The notes under the pieces are model-generated. The model saw nothing but the letters and a program-made list of their open reading frames with translations, was not told the origin of the DNA and did no database searches. The position numbers and the translations under genes are program-made. This document shows, in pieces, positions 27,859-41,879 of a DNA stretch of 64,000 bases. This stretch comes from Atrichornis clamosus (lineage: Eukaryota > Chordata > Aves > Passeriformes > Menuridae), in the NCBI GenBank assembly GCA_013400975.1, contig WBMZ01009435.1:62001-126000 (forward strand), in the 5' to 3' direction. Numbering within the stretch: the first letter of the stretch is position 1; each line of letters begins with the position of its first letter.

Positions 27859-27932
27859 ATGCTAGGTACCTATTTACTCTTCAGGCATAAAGTCAATGCT
27901 GGATATCTCATTACTCTTCAGTTATGAAGTTA
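27859..27932. repeat. Imperfect 37-base tandem duplication
   Basis: The segments 27859-27895 and 27896-27932 align end to end. They share ATGCT at the start, TTACTCTTCAG in the middle and AAGT near the end, with about ten mismatches. This looks like an old duplication. Confidence 0.75.
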
Positions 27933-30621
27933 TGCACTGCCTTCCAGAAGTCTTGAGATGCAAACCTGAGGCTCTGGTGAAAGGTTTTATTTCTACTTCC
28001 AAGTTTTAGGAAACCTATGTAACGTTGCAAGTTCCTACGGTTTATTTTCCATGGGTCCTCACTGCTGAAGTCAAGTAACTACAGCAGCAATCTGAACCCA
28101 AAGAATGATGAGGATGTTTGGGGAGTTTTCAAAGGGTGGCTTATGACACTGTGCGATGCGCAAACTTATGCGTAGATCACTCTTCCCAATCAAAGCAAAA
28201 TCTGTAAAGCACTGAAAACTTTTTGCATCTTATTTTCACTCAGCTCAATAGTTTAATGTCCCAAATATCTTGCAAGCTGACAAATGCCCTTTACAGAAAG
28301 AGGTGGAGGACAGCAAAGGGGGCCAGGTATGATACTCTTTATATTAGCTGCTTTCCTTTATCTTGCTTTCTCTTGTAATTTACTTTGCCACTGCATTTTC
28401 AAATTTTACCATGTTGATACTCACTACAACTTGTACTGTGTCACTCATGTACTGACATCAGAGTCAGAAACAAAACTCCTACTATACACTTCAGGAAGGA
28501 AGGAGGGAAAGAGACACACTACTCAAACTTCTTTGAAGATCCAGACCAGTACTAATATAATTTCAGTTTACAGAGCACTATTTTAACCTATCTCAAATCA
28601 CTGTGTCTAAAATTGTACTTTTTATACTGCTTAAAACACACAAAAAATTTCTGTAACATATTCATAGAATGTTAGGGCTTATCATAATTAGTATTATCTA
28701 AGATAAATTTGAAGTGAGGATCTGGATCAGAGAAACAGGATCAGCACTGGTTTATAATATTTCTCATTTATTTCATAAATTTTGTTTCTGAACACCGAGT
28801 GCCACAGAATCTGAAAACCAGAACTGCAATTCTACTGTCATTCATTCTCGGGAAACGTGAGCCTGATTGACCTGTGCTGCTGGTAACTCAACTCAGTATT
28901 TTTCCAGTAGATTATTGTTGGTCCATCTGTACATAAGAACAGAAAGTATGAGATCACTCAGTCTTCTCAAATGTACAGAATGTACCAAGAGAGGGAACCA
29001 CAGAGGATATATAAATATTCAAAGGTTGCTTTTTTAAAATTACTGAAATTCAGAGGCACAACGATATTTAAAAGAGTTTTTAAAAATTAAATTGCTACAT
29101 CCCCAACATATATATAAAGCAGCAGCTAATTTTCAACTGAAAGGAAAAGCAAATCCTCAGGGAAACCACACAAATACTTCAAAGGGTCAAAACACTTATC
29201 AAAATTCTTGTCATCAGGAAGTAGAACCGTTTGTCTCTGCAGACAACTTGTTTATTATACCCCAACTTTTCCTGAGGGATGCCAGGACAACTCTTCAAGC
29301 TGGAGGCAGAACAAGTCAGAATTTCAATATTTATTACAAAATGTACCAGCACAACCAAACAGTCAGTATACTCCTGCACACTCAGCCAGTAAAAAAGGTG
29401 AAAGGCCATAATAATAGAGACCCAGACCACTGTTGTGAAAGGTTTTAGGATTAACTATGAAAGTAACTCCCAATAGCCCCTTTGGACTTTACTAATACTA
29501 ATTTTTTTTTTTGTAAGAAACTATCCCAACTATGATGGTGGGTGAAAACGCAAAAGGCTTCAACAGAGAAGTGAGAAGATGGCACTGTGAAGGGTCCTTT
29601 GAAAGCTGAGACTCAAACTGGAGCACGCAGGTTGTGCCTGGTACTGCTACCAAGAGTGTTGAGGGGCCAAGGAGGAGCTGCCCGGAGAATGCAGCTTATG
29701 ACTGGAATTGGTTGGGCTTAGTCCTGTTTTAACAGCAACCCACAGGAGCAGAGCACTGCCCAGCCCAGTCCACAGAACCTGGCTCACCTCACTGCACACC
29801 ACCTCTCAGACAGCCTCTCAGACACCTGGGAGGGAGAGGGAACTTCCCAAATGGACGTCAAGAAATAGGCAGAGGGTGTTGCAAAGGATACACAAACTTC
29901 CCAGCACCTTTTTTATCCTTCTTCCCCCTCCCATCACTCCAGGATGCACTTCATATTTCTCCTTGAGTCTCAACCCCCAAGCAAACATGCCTTGAAAACA
30001 TAAGTAACGTAGAATTATCAGGGATTTTTGTGAAAGAAAACACAAATCATCCCCCGCTTTTTTCCCCCAAAGGAAGCCTGCGGTCCTTGGACAATTTTGA
30101 AAGCACAATGTGATCGCTTTTCCATGTTTTAGTCTTGAAATTATGACCACATGCGATTTGGCTGCTCAGCTCAAATCACACACAGACAGACACTGTGTGC
30201 CAGCTGCAGGTCTGACCACGCGAGAAGGCAGGCACATGTGAGAGCACTGCAGCCAGCAAGGGTACGCACAGAAATTAATCCCTTTGGGGCTCCCCTGATA
30301 ATCAGTACAGGGAGATAACAGAATTAAATAGCTTCACAGAGGAGATTAAGCTGAAGATGGAGTCTTTCCCGTTACAGAGTAAACCCAGGGAGACCAGCCT
30401 CCTACAGTTACCCCTTGCCAGGTGCCCAAATCTCAAAATTTCAATTAGCTTCACAGGCACCAGAGGAATTTTTTAACTCTCTACAGGCTAATACACGTAA
30501 CAAAAAGAAGGACTGGAGATAAACACTCTGTAATTTTGTATTTTTAAATCTTTAATTATATAAAGAGGTTTTTCCTAGCTCACAATTTATCTTTAATGAC
30601 TTTTTTTTGGAACGAAATGAT

Positions 30622-30664
30622 TTTTAAGGTCTGTTCCAATCCAAACCATTCTATGATTCTATAT
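30622..30664 (+). mobile_element. CR1 LINE terminal stub
   Basis: About 40 bases of CR1 3' end: AAGGTCTGTTCCAATCCAAACCATTCTATGATTCTAT. It is a very short 5'-truncated insertion or a remnant. Confidence 0.8.
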
Positions 30665-31185
30665 TTCAATCCAGTAAGAACAATCCCCCAGGTCACAGTC
30701 CATTTTGGAAGAATTGCTCATTATTCCCATGTCTTCCTTTTAGAAAAAATCAGTGTAAGTACACAGTGTCCAGTCACGGCATTTCTAATAAAATGTTTAT
30801 ATATTGCAAAAGTCTTCAGTCTATTTCTTTTCTGTCACTACCGGTCTTTCATAATATTTTAATTTAATTAAATCAACTAAGTCTCCTTAGAAAAAATGAA
30901 GAGAGGTCAGTAAACCATCACATTTTCATTTACATACTTGGTATCTATTTGTGATTTTAAAATGTATTTAAAAAAATGAGTTGCTATAGAGCCATACACA
31001 GCACAAAATACATCAAAATGCTTAATAAAACTTAATTGCTTTCAGCACTTCCTAGCAAATGAATGAACTCAAAACCAAACAATCAATATGTTCTAAATAT
31101 ACTTTGCAACACAAACCTCAACATAAACATAAGCAAATACTGGGGAAAAGATATTTAATGGATACTACAGTGGCACAGTCTAGGA

Positions 31186-31287
31186 GAATACTCTAGGATA
31201 ACCCTGCTTGAGCAGGGAGGTTGGACCAGATGACCCACTCTAGTCCCTTCCAACCTGACCCATTCTGTGATTCTGTGATACTGTGAT
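31186..31287 (+). mobile_element. CR1 LINE 3' terminal fragment (about 100 bases)
   Basis: Short plus-strand CR1 end: CTAGGATAACCCTGCTTGAG, then CAGGGAGGTTGGACCAGATGA, then the terminal repeat ATTCTGTGATTCTGTGATACTGTGAT. The GCTTGAGCAGGGAGGTTGG wording is shared with the reverse strand of the copy at 18831-20760 (near 18890), so the two belong to related subfamilies. Confidence 0.92.
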
Positions 31288-34200
31288 CCCCTAGCAAAGG
31301 GAGACAAATGGCAGCCAAAAGGATGATTGTCAGAGGCCATTTTCACAGAGTATCTAATGTTTCATGCATTATTTAGGATTGCTACATCTGAAAACGCTTG
31401 CATAAGAGTAATTTTTGGATTGCCCTGAATGGAACCATTTGTCAATGTGTCACAGAAAAAAATGAAGAGCGGCTTTTTTTCTTCCCAGAAACCAATGTTG
31501 ATCATTAGACACACATTCCTTCCTAACAACTTGCTGAAAGGCTAAATCCAATACCACAGACCACACTGGGGAAGTTAAAGGATGATCTGTTGTTAATACT
31601 TTTTAGAAGAGGTTCCCTTCAAACTCCTGTGCTACATATTTCTTTTTTTAGTACTGCAGCTAACAAAGAATGTTAATACACTGTGGTGTATGATTTAATT
31701 TATTAAGAAGCTGTTAGGAATTTTTTAAAGTAGAGGTTCATATTTTAAAGCAAAATTAAAAGAAACCCAACTATGGAGCCCACAGGCAATGCTTGCTAAC
31801 GTTTCAATTACTATATTTGATAAATTACATGTTCAAAAGATTTTTTTTTTAAATTTACTTCTTTCACCCTCATCCCCAAGGGTACAATATATGGGATCTT
31901 GGTGTAAGGGCTTGCCTTCACAAGCAGTGAGATCAATGATTTATTTGTTCACACTTCAAAGATATTTAATGTGTTTTAGTTTTCCCCATACCTGGCAAAT
32001 CATCCTTACCCCTGTTTGATAGAAGAAAGACAGGAACAGAAATCCCATGTTTGCACACACCACTGGCACTCAACTCTTCTACCTAAGTCTCTTGGCAGGA
32101 GCTGCCAGGGCAGGGTCAAACAGGGAACCCGTGACAGGACTAGCACAGTGCCTGTGTATTTCTAGCCCCAGGAGCAAGTGTGAAACACCTTCCTGTCTGA
32201 CTTCCAATAAATGGCAATTTACTTTTTGCAGGCCTAAATGGTCCCAGAATCACCCAAGGCATCCAGACTCCTGCTGGAGCTCTGACTTTTCCACGGTGAA
32301 TAAGTACCACCAGGAACCCCAGTAGGAAGACTAACAAAAAACTGACAAAGAGGTATAGCCTCAAGAGCTGTTAGTTTGAGAACATTAATTTTGTCTATAT
32401 GTTTAGTCATATGCAGTGTTGGCATTAATATATGCTGATCTCTTGACCACTTCAGTGCTGCCAGTGCAGGAAATGCATCCATTTGTATTGGAGACACATG
32501 CACATCATCCTCTGTCTGGAAATGAGAGTAGAAAAGTCAGATTACTGGCTAACTTCATCATTTGAGAAACTACTGGCACAGCTCCACAAAGATGCTAATA
32601 TGAAACAGATTTTAAAACAAGATTCCTGCTTTTCTCTATGAAGTTCATCATGTCCTTCAAAGCCAAGGGATGTTGCACACTTTTCCAACCAAACATTACA
32701 GAGCCGTCCATCTGTTAACAGGGCAGGGGAAGAAGAAACAGTCTCCTTGCTCCTCTTGTCAATTTTAGGAATATGGGACCAGTCAGAAGATTTTGTGGTT
32801 CTTGAAAATCAGCAGTTGTTTTGGAGACTCTACATTACCTTGGCACATCAGTTGCACTGTCTGTGGTTACATTTTTCAAGAAAAGTTACCCTCCTTCCAG
32901 CATTTTTGTCTTTCACCTTTTTAAGCAAACCTACCCAGAGGCCTTTAATCCTACCCTAGAATGGTCACTGTTTCCTTACTGTACTTGCAGGCAAAAGGTT
33001 AAAATGTTCAACAATCGGGATGTTAGCCAGTGGGCTGATATTTTCTGAGGTGACCATCTGACTGGCAGTTTCTCTTGAAACTGGACAGCACAGCAATAGA
33101 GACTGAAGAGCACTGTTAATGTAAAAGCAGGAAGCGAGCCGAAGGTACACGAAGTACAAAATTTCCAGTACCTGCCTGTGCTATGGCCTCTGCCAGGACA
33201 AGTCCCCACCTCCCAGAAGGATCAGTCAGCAGTGAAGGGCAAGGAGAGGTGTGAGAGTTCTGTCTGCTCCATGCCCAAGACATGAACATGAAAGCCCACG
33301 AAGTATCCTCTGTGGCAAAACGTATCTGCTCATAATTAGGTCTCAGTAGTGATGGCTCCTGGGGAACAGTGAAGTGAGTGGACACTACAGTGAATGGAAA
33401 CAGCAGACAAGCAGCAGGAGGAGCCAAGACCCAGGTGGAGAACACAATGTCAGAGAGAACAAAAACAAAGAGGAAACAATCTCATCTGCCTCTGGAGAGC
33501 AGCAGAGAATAAGCAAAGGCCAGTGAAATTGCCTGCGGGAAGACCATGCTTTACTGTATGCATTGAAGTCTGATAGCTGCAGAGAATAAAAATAAATCAC
33601 CTCCTCCATGGGCTCAAAAAAAGCACCAGGCACCGTCCAGTACTTCTTTTCTGGTCCGATACATCGTTTTTGAACAACTGGATCTAGTGACACTGTGTCT
33701 ATTGATGCTGAAAATAATCAGAGTATCTTATTTTTACCAGTCCATTCACACTGTTGGGCTCCTTTGTTTACATCAAATTCCTTTAACATTTGCCTCTGGA
33801 AAAAGACTGAATTTCTCTAGGATTGTACAGGCAGGGTTCGTTCGTACAACCCTTTCCTCATGGTTGTCTGCCTCGTGACACTTCTTATATTACTGGTGCT
33901 CTAAAGGGACATCAAAGCTTGTGGAACTGGCACCCTGTGGCAAACCACAGAGCACAGAGCTCACATATACATGTCCACACAGAGGAATATGAGAAAGGGA
34001 GACACAATTAGTAGTCAGGCTTTACATGATCTGAGATATCTCTGTGAGACATGTCAAGGATTTAAAGGTAATTTTCAGTGTCAGCATCTAAAACTGCACT
34101 AAAACTGTACTTGTTGCCATAATCATTTCTGATAAAAGTTATTGAGCACAACACAGACCTACATGTCTCCCACAACACACTAATGAATAAACTAAACAAT

Positions 34201-36223
34201 TCGTGCTTCCTATTACTTCATGTGCTAAGGTTTAATTAATCAATTCCAAAGGCTAAAAAAGCAAGAGGGAATAGAACATAACAGAGCAACACTAGAGATA
34301 ATAAGTACTAGCATGGACTACTTTTAATCAGGTCCCCAAAGAGAAGTGCAAATAACAGGAAATGAAAGTCATGAATGGAATTTCACAGTTCTGCCATCCA
34401 TGCGATAAGTTTAAAGAAGGTGGTATTAGAATGAAATTCCCTACGGCAGCAAGTGGTGTAACTCAGTGTTACTGACAGTCAGAAAACTCATAAAACCAAA
34501 CCCAATGAAAAAACACTCTAAGAAAGCCAGAAAAAACTAACTCCCACTTTTGAGAAGCCAATGGAAAACACCTACTTAACAGATTCACTGGGAAGGAAAA
34601 TAATTAAGAATTTTGGAAGAGTCCATAAGAAACACCATTTACATATGTTCTTTTCCTCTCTACCATGCCTTTTAATACTAAAAGACAAACAAACTGTTTA
34701 AGTTTAAAGCTTATTAAGCTCTCTAAGACTCTGCTCCCAGTTTTACATCACTTTTCCAACATTCAACTTTTAGGCTATCTTTTATTTTCTGCTGAGGATT
34801 TGCTATAAATTCCCCCTGCACCCTGACTAGTTTACTAACTTCTGACTTCAGTTAATTTCTATCCCACATCAGAATTCCTTTACCAGTAACTGATACTTGA
34901 GTTTCACTAAATTATTCTTGTGCCATATCAACTGTATAGGCCAAGTGCAAAGAAATGTTATTAATTTCCTTTGTCTGTGAAATAATTTGTTATGAGGCTG
35001 AGGTTGCATTTGGAGGTGACTAGATAATATAAAAATAGGGTGGAGAATTGCTGCTAGAACCCAGAACTTCCCTATTTCTTTTTTTCTTCTTGATGTGTTT
35101 GTTGGGCCTTCTTTTGGGCTGCTTGCTTCCTTTCTGGCTCCACAACTCTCCTCTTGCTCTGCCAGCTGACCTTCTTGTTATGAGATATTCTTCCCTTTAC
35201 TACCAGTCACTAGAGACCAAGTTGTCCCCACACAGCCTCAGGTGGAAAGCAGCAAGATGTGTTTGCCTGATGGAGATCCTGCTGCAGCAGTCCCCTCCAA
35301 TTCAGGCCAAGGACACTCATACTCCAGTCAAGATATTAGTGTACTGAAACATTGTGAAAACAGTGGCTTCTCTATCAGAAGAGCTGTAGTCACTTTTTCA
35401 AGGTAAGACACTACCGATTTTCCAAACAGGACAAAATCCCAGTATTTGGTCTTTTCAGTCTAATGAGGACTTAAAAGAGCAGGTAAGATTCAAAGCACCA
35501 AAGCATGGATGGCAAGTGACAGCTAGCTATATGTAACTTCTCAGGCTCTAATTCCCCTTCCCCACTTTCTAGCACTAATATTTCAATACCCTAAATAATC
35601 CTAACCTCAATCCCAGTCATTTTAAATATATCTGTATCACTCTTGTTTATACAGGTCATATTCATTCCTTACCATCAGATAGTAAATTTAAAATGTGGAT
35701 TTAATCTTTTACTTCTCTCAATAAGCTTGTATTAGCTTCTTGTGTCATGAAGATATTTTATGTGGTTTCACAGTCATTCAGGTTAAAATGTCTTTCAAAG
35801 CATCTAGTCACATTTATTGTGCTTGATACCACATGTGGTGCCATTAAATGTTTGAATCATAGAATCAAAATCGTAACACTAACTACATAGCTCTGTTATT
35901 AAAAATAATGGGCTGACAAGTTGCAAAGGTCTGTTTCAAGCAGTTTTGTAGCTACCAGTCATTGCAAGGAGCCTACATCAAAAGCTTTGCTGACTGACAG
36001 TCAATTATTTCTCCTTCTAATACAGCTGTTGTATCAACAGTGGTTTCACATACTGGACAGCTTGTCACAGGACTTGCAGCTGTGATATCCATCTGATATT
36101 AACATTAACTTAACAAATGCTGTAAATTACACTTGCATATGCATTTGCAAATATGCGTGTCAATCTAAACATGTACCATACAGAGTCACCACTGTTGTCG
36201 AGGGAAACCTCCCTTCAGTATCT

Positions 36224-36246
36224 GCTGTCACAGATGCTGTGACAGC
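36224..36246. repeat. Perfect inverted repeat, 10-base stem with 3-base loop
   Basis: GCTGTCACAG, ATG, CTGTGACAGC: the arms are exactly complementary. It would form a tight hairpin in DNA or in the intron RNA. No T run follows, and it is too short for a microRNA precursor. Confidence 0.9.
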
Positions 36247-37556
36247 TGCATGAAACTCTACTGAAATGGCATTCTGGTTCACTGAAAGGGACAGCTTCTC
36301 TGGATTAAAAAACCTCAAGTAGTCTTTTTCAGACTGGTGTTGTGAAAGACATAATCTGTTTTGACAAATGCTTTAAGAAAAGTATAAATGTCCCCTTCTT
36401 CCAGTCTGCTTCAATCTTCTTGTTTCTCTTTACCCACACATTGCTGTGTCATATAAATCCATTTGTTCTAGGATCAGATAAACATTTGTTTTTCTCAGTG
36501 CCAGTCACTTAGGGCTTGATCCTTACTCACAGCCAACAGAAAGACTTCTGGTGGTTTCAACAGGCACTGATTGAGCATTAAAATCCGTAACTGTCATTAA
36601 AAGTATTGCAGAGACCATAAGTTAATATGAATGCAGGGAATCCCTGCAGCCAGACTGAAACACCAGTATCACTGTGTAAATCCTTTCCATTAACACCATT
36701 CAGAGTTGGGAACTGAAAGCTGGTTCTGTTTCTGGAAATCAGTAATACAATGTAAAAAAAGTTTCTCTTCCCAGAAAATGACACATTTGCTTATGCACAG
36801 TTTTATCCTTCAATGCCTATTAACTACATAAAAATTAGATTAAAGTCAGTAACTTTAAAGAAGGACTTATTTACATGCAATTTACATCCTTTTCCCCTAT
36901 TTCATACGTTTATAGAAGATATATATTATTCAGTATAATCCAGGAAATTTAACAATAAAGAACCATCCCTATTTTTCTCAAATGATATTAGTTTCAGGCA
37001 TATCACTAGGCTAGAGGAAGATACACATGGTATTTATCTGTTTCTGAATGATAAGCTTTTGCTCCATGTTTAATAAACATTAAATGTTATTTTATTGGAT
37101 GACATATTTATAAGTGAATCATTGTCCATCATTGTTTATCATCACAGAAAATCAAGCAATGGCTAAAATATGATCAAAGTTATTAATTAAGGTATGATCA
37201 AGAATATTTTCCACTGTATAGGAGGAAAATGAAAAAAAACACAGCAACAAATGACACGTAATCTAATATGGACCTGATTTTCACCTGAGGAAATAATCCT
37301 ATTCCACGTTTCCTGTGGTAAGAGTCTCTCTATTATCAGTTATTAAATTGTGTTCCACCTAACACTGTAGTTCACCAATAATCAATTTATCAATACTTCA
37401 AGCAACAATACTTTTACAAAGCTGCTGCTCATCTTATAGATGAGCTATTTACAAGAAACCAATGATGCTATCTCAGATGACAAGGCATAGCACAATCCAA
37501 CTTAATTCCCAGAAGTGCCTAAAAATTATGATCCAGGACAATCTGAATACATCATA

Positions 37557-37580
37557 AAGAAAAGAAGAAGAAGAAAAAAG
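37557..37580. repeat. GAA-rich simple repeat
   Basis: AAAGAAAAGAAGAAGAAGAA, a short purine-only repeat on the plus strand. It has no further feature. Confidence 0.8.
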
Positions 37581-39659
37581 GACAAACACCTTGAAAACTC
37601 AGGAATGCCAGAATAGTCAAGACTCATATTTTAGAAGAAAAAGTAATTTTGTCCCATAATCTTTTTGCAGTACTAAATTACTATACCTTACTATAGTAAA
37701 TATCCTGAAGAAGGAAAGGAGTTTTCCATCCAATTGCTTAACAATCCAATAGAGCTGAAAAAGGCTGAAAGACATTTGTTACCTTGGCAGAGCAGAAAAT
37801 GAGAAGTACCAAACATTTCTTCCAAAAGTACTTAAAAACCATAATCACAATACATGCACTAATACTCAAGACCACGTTTAAGATATTCTTTGGAGGATTT
37901 TGTAAACCAGATTATCAGATAATAAAGGATCTGGCACCAAGTAGTCAAATAAGCTTTTCTTAAGAGTAATGGGATTTTAATCAATACAATGAAAATAATA
38001 TGTAGAAGATGAAGGGAAATCAGCATGAAGAGATTACTGTTTAAAGTAATAGAACAACAAAAAGGCTCACAAAAAGACTCCACACTTCTGGAACCCTGCT
38101 GGAGACAGGGTTCTTCCTGCACCAGCACACAATGCTTCACTAATCACCCTGAAAAAGCTTCTGCATATTAACAACATACACAGGGACACTACGTTGCTAT
38201 GATTCTTTTATAAATTATCAATGAGAACAATGATGATACAGTTTTATAAAGCATTGAAGAAAATCAGGTTTCTGTCCCAATTCCAGTAAAGCATTTGGTC
38301 GAAGGTTTTAAATATTTTTTGTAATCTCTCACTGCTCTTGATGAAGAGCTCTAGTGAAAGAATCAGTATTTTAAGCTTTTTTTTTTACTGCCTTTTTTTC
38401 CTTTTCTGTATTTCCAGCTGTATACTGGAGTAACAGACCATGGAATATCTAACAAAGATTGTCACATAAGAAGCATCATACTTGTTTTTCAACTACAATG
38501 AAGACAATGTCTAGAATGATGTGTATTCTGGATAGATATGGCACATTGGTTAGTCTTTTTGACATTTTTTAAAGATAATGTCAGTCAAAATAAGAATTTT
38601 TGGTAAGGCATGCAATTATCTTTTCAGTACCAGAGAGACTTTGAACTCTAAAGCCACCAAAAGAAACTATTTTTAGGCCTCTTACAAGTAACTTAAAATA
38701 GAGTCTGTCCTACTCTATTAAAATTATTTATTTCTTGACTCATTATATTACATATTTGGGAATATGAGAGAAACATGCTGGCCCAAGTCAAAATGATCAG
38801 AGTAAATAAAAAAAGTGAGATGACCCCCCTTTCTCACTCCTGCCTCTTTCAGGAAAGTGGATTTCCAAAGGGTGTCTTCAAGGGCCAGCAACCAAAGTAC
38901 TCATTTTCTTTGTTGTCTGGGTGAATACAGGGATGGAATATAAAAAGCCAGACTCCCTTCTCCTCCCTAACAGACAAGCATGAAGAACCACCTTTGCTAC
39001 AGCTGTGGTCTCTGTGGACAGCCACAGGTCTTTTTCTAATCATCTGAAGTATCTAAGACATGTTTAGCCAATTCATGACTGATTAACAACAAACCAATCT
39101 GGCTCACAAACAAAGCTCTATACAATTACAAAGGATTATAAAGGGAAAAGAGGAAAAAGTAAGCCAGTTGTTTACTTCAGAGAGGCTGAAAGTCTCCCAC
39201 ATCAAAGGATCAAATACTGATATGGTATAGAATAACATAAAAAATACATTAAAGAGATGATGGTGCCACTGCTTTGTCCAATGTTTGTTTTCTCTTTCTG
39301 TTGTCCTTGAGTGAGGGGAAATAAAGAGAAATGATGCTGAGGGGGTACCAGAGTGGCTCTGAGAAGACAAGGCTGGGTCCAAAAACTGTGTATGGAAAAG
39401 AGCTCTGGAGAATTCATGAAGGTACTACCTCGGGTTAGAATCTGCTACAGAAGCATCCCAACAAGTTTGAAGAAGACCATCTGGGGAAGGGGGTTTAAGT
39501 GGAAATGCAAACAAAGCATGTCACAGGGTATATGATGTGGCTTAAATGTTAACTGAGAAATCAGGGTAATGAAAGGCATATATTATTCACTCATGGAAAG
39601 GCCTTCCTTGATCTGGATCCAATATTGGACACAAACTACATTTCAAGAAAGTAAGGGAA

Positions 39660-39975
39660 AAAGTTTAGAACTCTCAGGAACACAGAAGACAGGAGGGAGG
39701 GGAGAGTAATCTCGTTCATGGATAATAGATTAGACATGTCAGTAGTCTTCTTCAAACACATAAAAGAGGATAAACCTTTCACCAAAACAGTGAAGTATTT
39801 AAGTTTCAGAACCGAAAGTACAGAAAATAACATCCAAAAACCCCTCTCAATAGTGAAGACACAGAGCACTGGAATCAGCGTTCTTGGAAAAGCATGGAAT
39901 CCCCATGTTGCCGCTCTTGAAGAAATGGCTGGACAAACATCTGCCTGTAATAACTTAGATGGTTCTTAGGTGTTC
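39660..39975 (+). mobile_element. Possible ancient CR1/L3-like remnant
   Basis: The plus strand shows patchy likeness to the end of CR1-type LINEs: CTTCAAACACATAAAAGAGG (compare the conserved FKYLK part), ACAGAGCACTGGAATCA, GGAATCCCCATG, and AAGAAATGGCTGGACAAACA followed by TCTGCC. These occur in the usual order and spacing for a CR1 3' end. There is no preserved terminal repeat. The match is by eye and weak. Confidence 0.35.
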
Positions 39976-41879
39976 AGTATTGGAACATATGGATTGATGA
40001 CAGGATTTCTGTCTTTTTTTCTGTGTTGGAATAATTTCTGAAATGTCCCCAAAACATCTAATAAAGCAGTAAAAAGCTAAATCATACATTCTTGAGAAAT
40101 TCAGCTAGTTTAAAAATAGTAATAGAAATTTTACAGCATCCCATCCCTGTGCATTACAGGAGAAAGAAGAGAGAAGCCAATAAAGTCCATAAAGAACACT
40201 TTCCTAATTTTTAAGGTATGCCTTATCAAAGCATCCATGATACATCATTCAGAAGAACCAGTATATAATGAAAAAACTGGAGAGTTTAAACTTCCTTAAG
40301 TGGAGAAAAAGAAGAAAGTTTGAACCATTGTCCAAAGTTTCATTACTCAAAAGCAGGCATGTGAACTTGTACTACTCATGAAAATCTCAGAAGCTAGTAA
40401 ACCTGAACCATACAACAGGCTGAATACTCAAATGACAGATTTGAGTCTTCAAAGACAAGCCTAAATGCTATCAGCCATTAAAACAATGCTGACAAAGTTA
40501 GTTAAGCAAAACTCAATTAATTTACAAAAGGAATTCTGGGTAAAAGACAGAGAAAACCATTTATTTATGGCCTCAGTAGAATACTATGACATGATTTGAA
40601 ACAACATTGTTGAAAGACTGCACATTCTAATGCCTGTTAGAAAATGTTCATTTGGAAAGAATTAAAATCAAAATGATAAATTTTTTAAATCTTCCTTGTT
40701 CCAATAGATTTCATTACCTAGAGAAGATGCTGTATGACATGAAATGGACAACCTGAAAGGTCAACCGAAAAGACTGTCAAACTTGCTGCACCAACCACAA
40801 TTTGCTGGGATATATTTAAAACACATGGGCCTCTCCAAGGCTAAGTACTGTATCAAGACATTTACATTAATGGGCCTTTGACAGACTAATACTCAATTTT
40901 CTTATACTACACAGAAACTGCATAACATGAGCACCATTACAAGATATATAGCATATGGATACCATTAAAGCTCGATTATAAGGAATACTTGCCCATTTAT
41001 TTCTCTAAGCACTACTGCAAGGAATGTGCAGCAGTTTCACAGATGTCAAGTGGAAGTAGTAGCCTTTCATTTAATTTGCTGAAAGATTGTTCCCTCCTAT
41101 TAACTAATTTCCTCCTAAAGATGTGTCAGTGTTATAACAATAAAAATGTCATTTTAACATGAAGTTTAAACCAGTGAAGGCAAATTGCTGGAACAAACTA
41201 CTTAGCTGTCTTGCTAGCCTCTTTTTATTTCCTTCTCAATAGGTCTCAAACTACCCCATCATTGTACAAGCGTCATTTTGTCTTTACCCTCTGCTATATG
41301 GATTCCTACAGCAACATCCACGTATCTATGGCATTTACTGCTGGGGTTTTATTACTGCTTGTTTAAGATAGAGCAACAGACTATTCTGGTAAGTCTTTTA
41401 AAATTACATTGTTATACCACATCCTCTAAGCCAGGTCGACTCAGTTAGGTTATGGTATACTACAGTGAGCTAGGTCTGCTCATTACAAAGAAGGAACACA
41501 AGGACATTCAGTTTTAATTTGAGATTAGAGGGAGAACACCACATATTTTGGATGCTGGCTTAGTGCATCCACCTAACTCAACTCTTAGAAGAGAGTTGAC
41601 CTCTGCCCACTGGATGAGAAGTCAGGTTGAACGTTTTCTGCAACATGTAGACATGTTAGTGAGCTCCTACTCTTCCCTGTCCTTAAAAAGTCAGCCTGTA
41701 ATGAGCAAAAGGTCAATCAGAGTAGAACATGATCATGGGCAGTACTGCTCATTGGGTTGTTCATTCTTAAGGTTGACTTGCCAGGCATTAGCTCTCTACT
41801 TTCTTTACTACTTATACTCTACTATAATGATTACGAATTATGTGGCAATATTAGGGAAAAACCCAGCAGAGTCAGCCTA

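Noticed and set aside
35856..35868. GAATCATAGAATC, similar to the CR1 terminal repeat in reverse
   Set aside because: Only about a dozen bases match and no CR1 body adjoins, so chance cannot be excluded.
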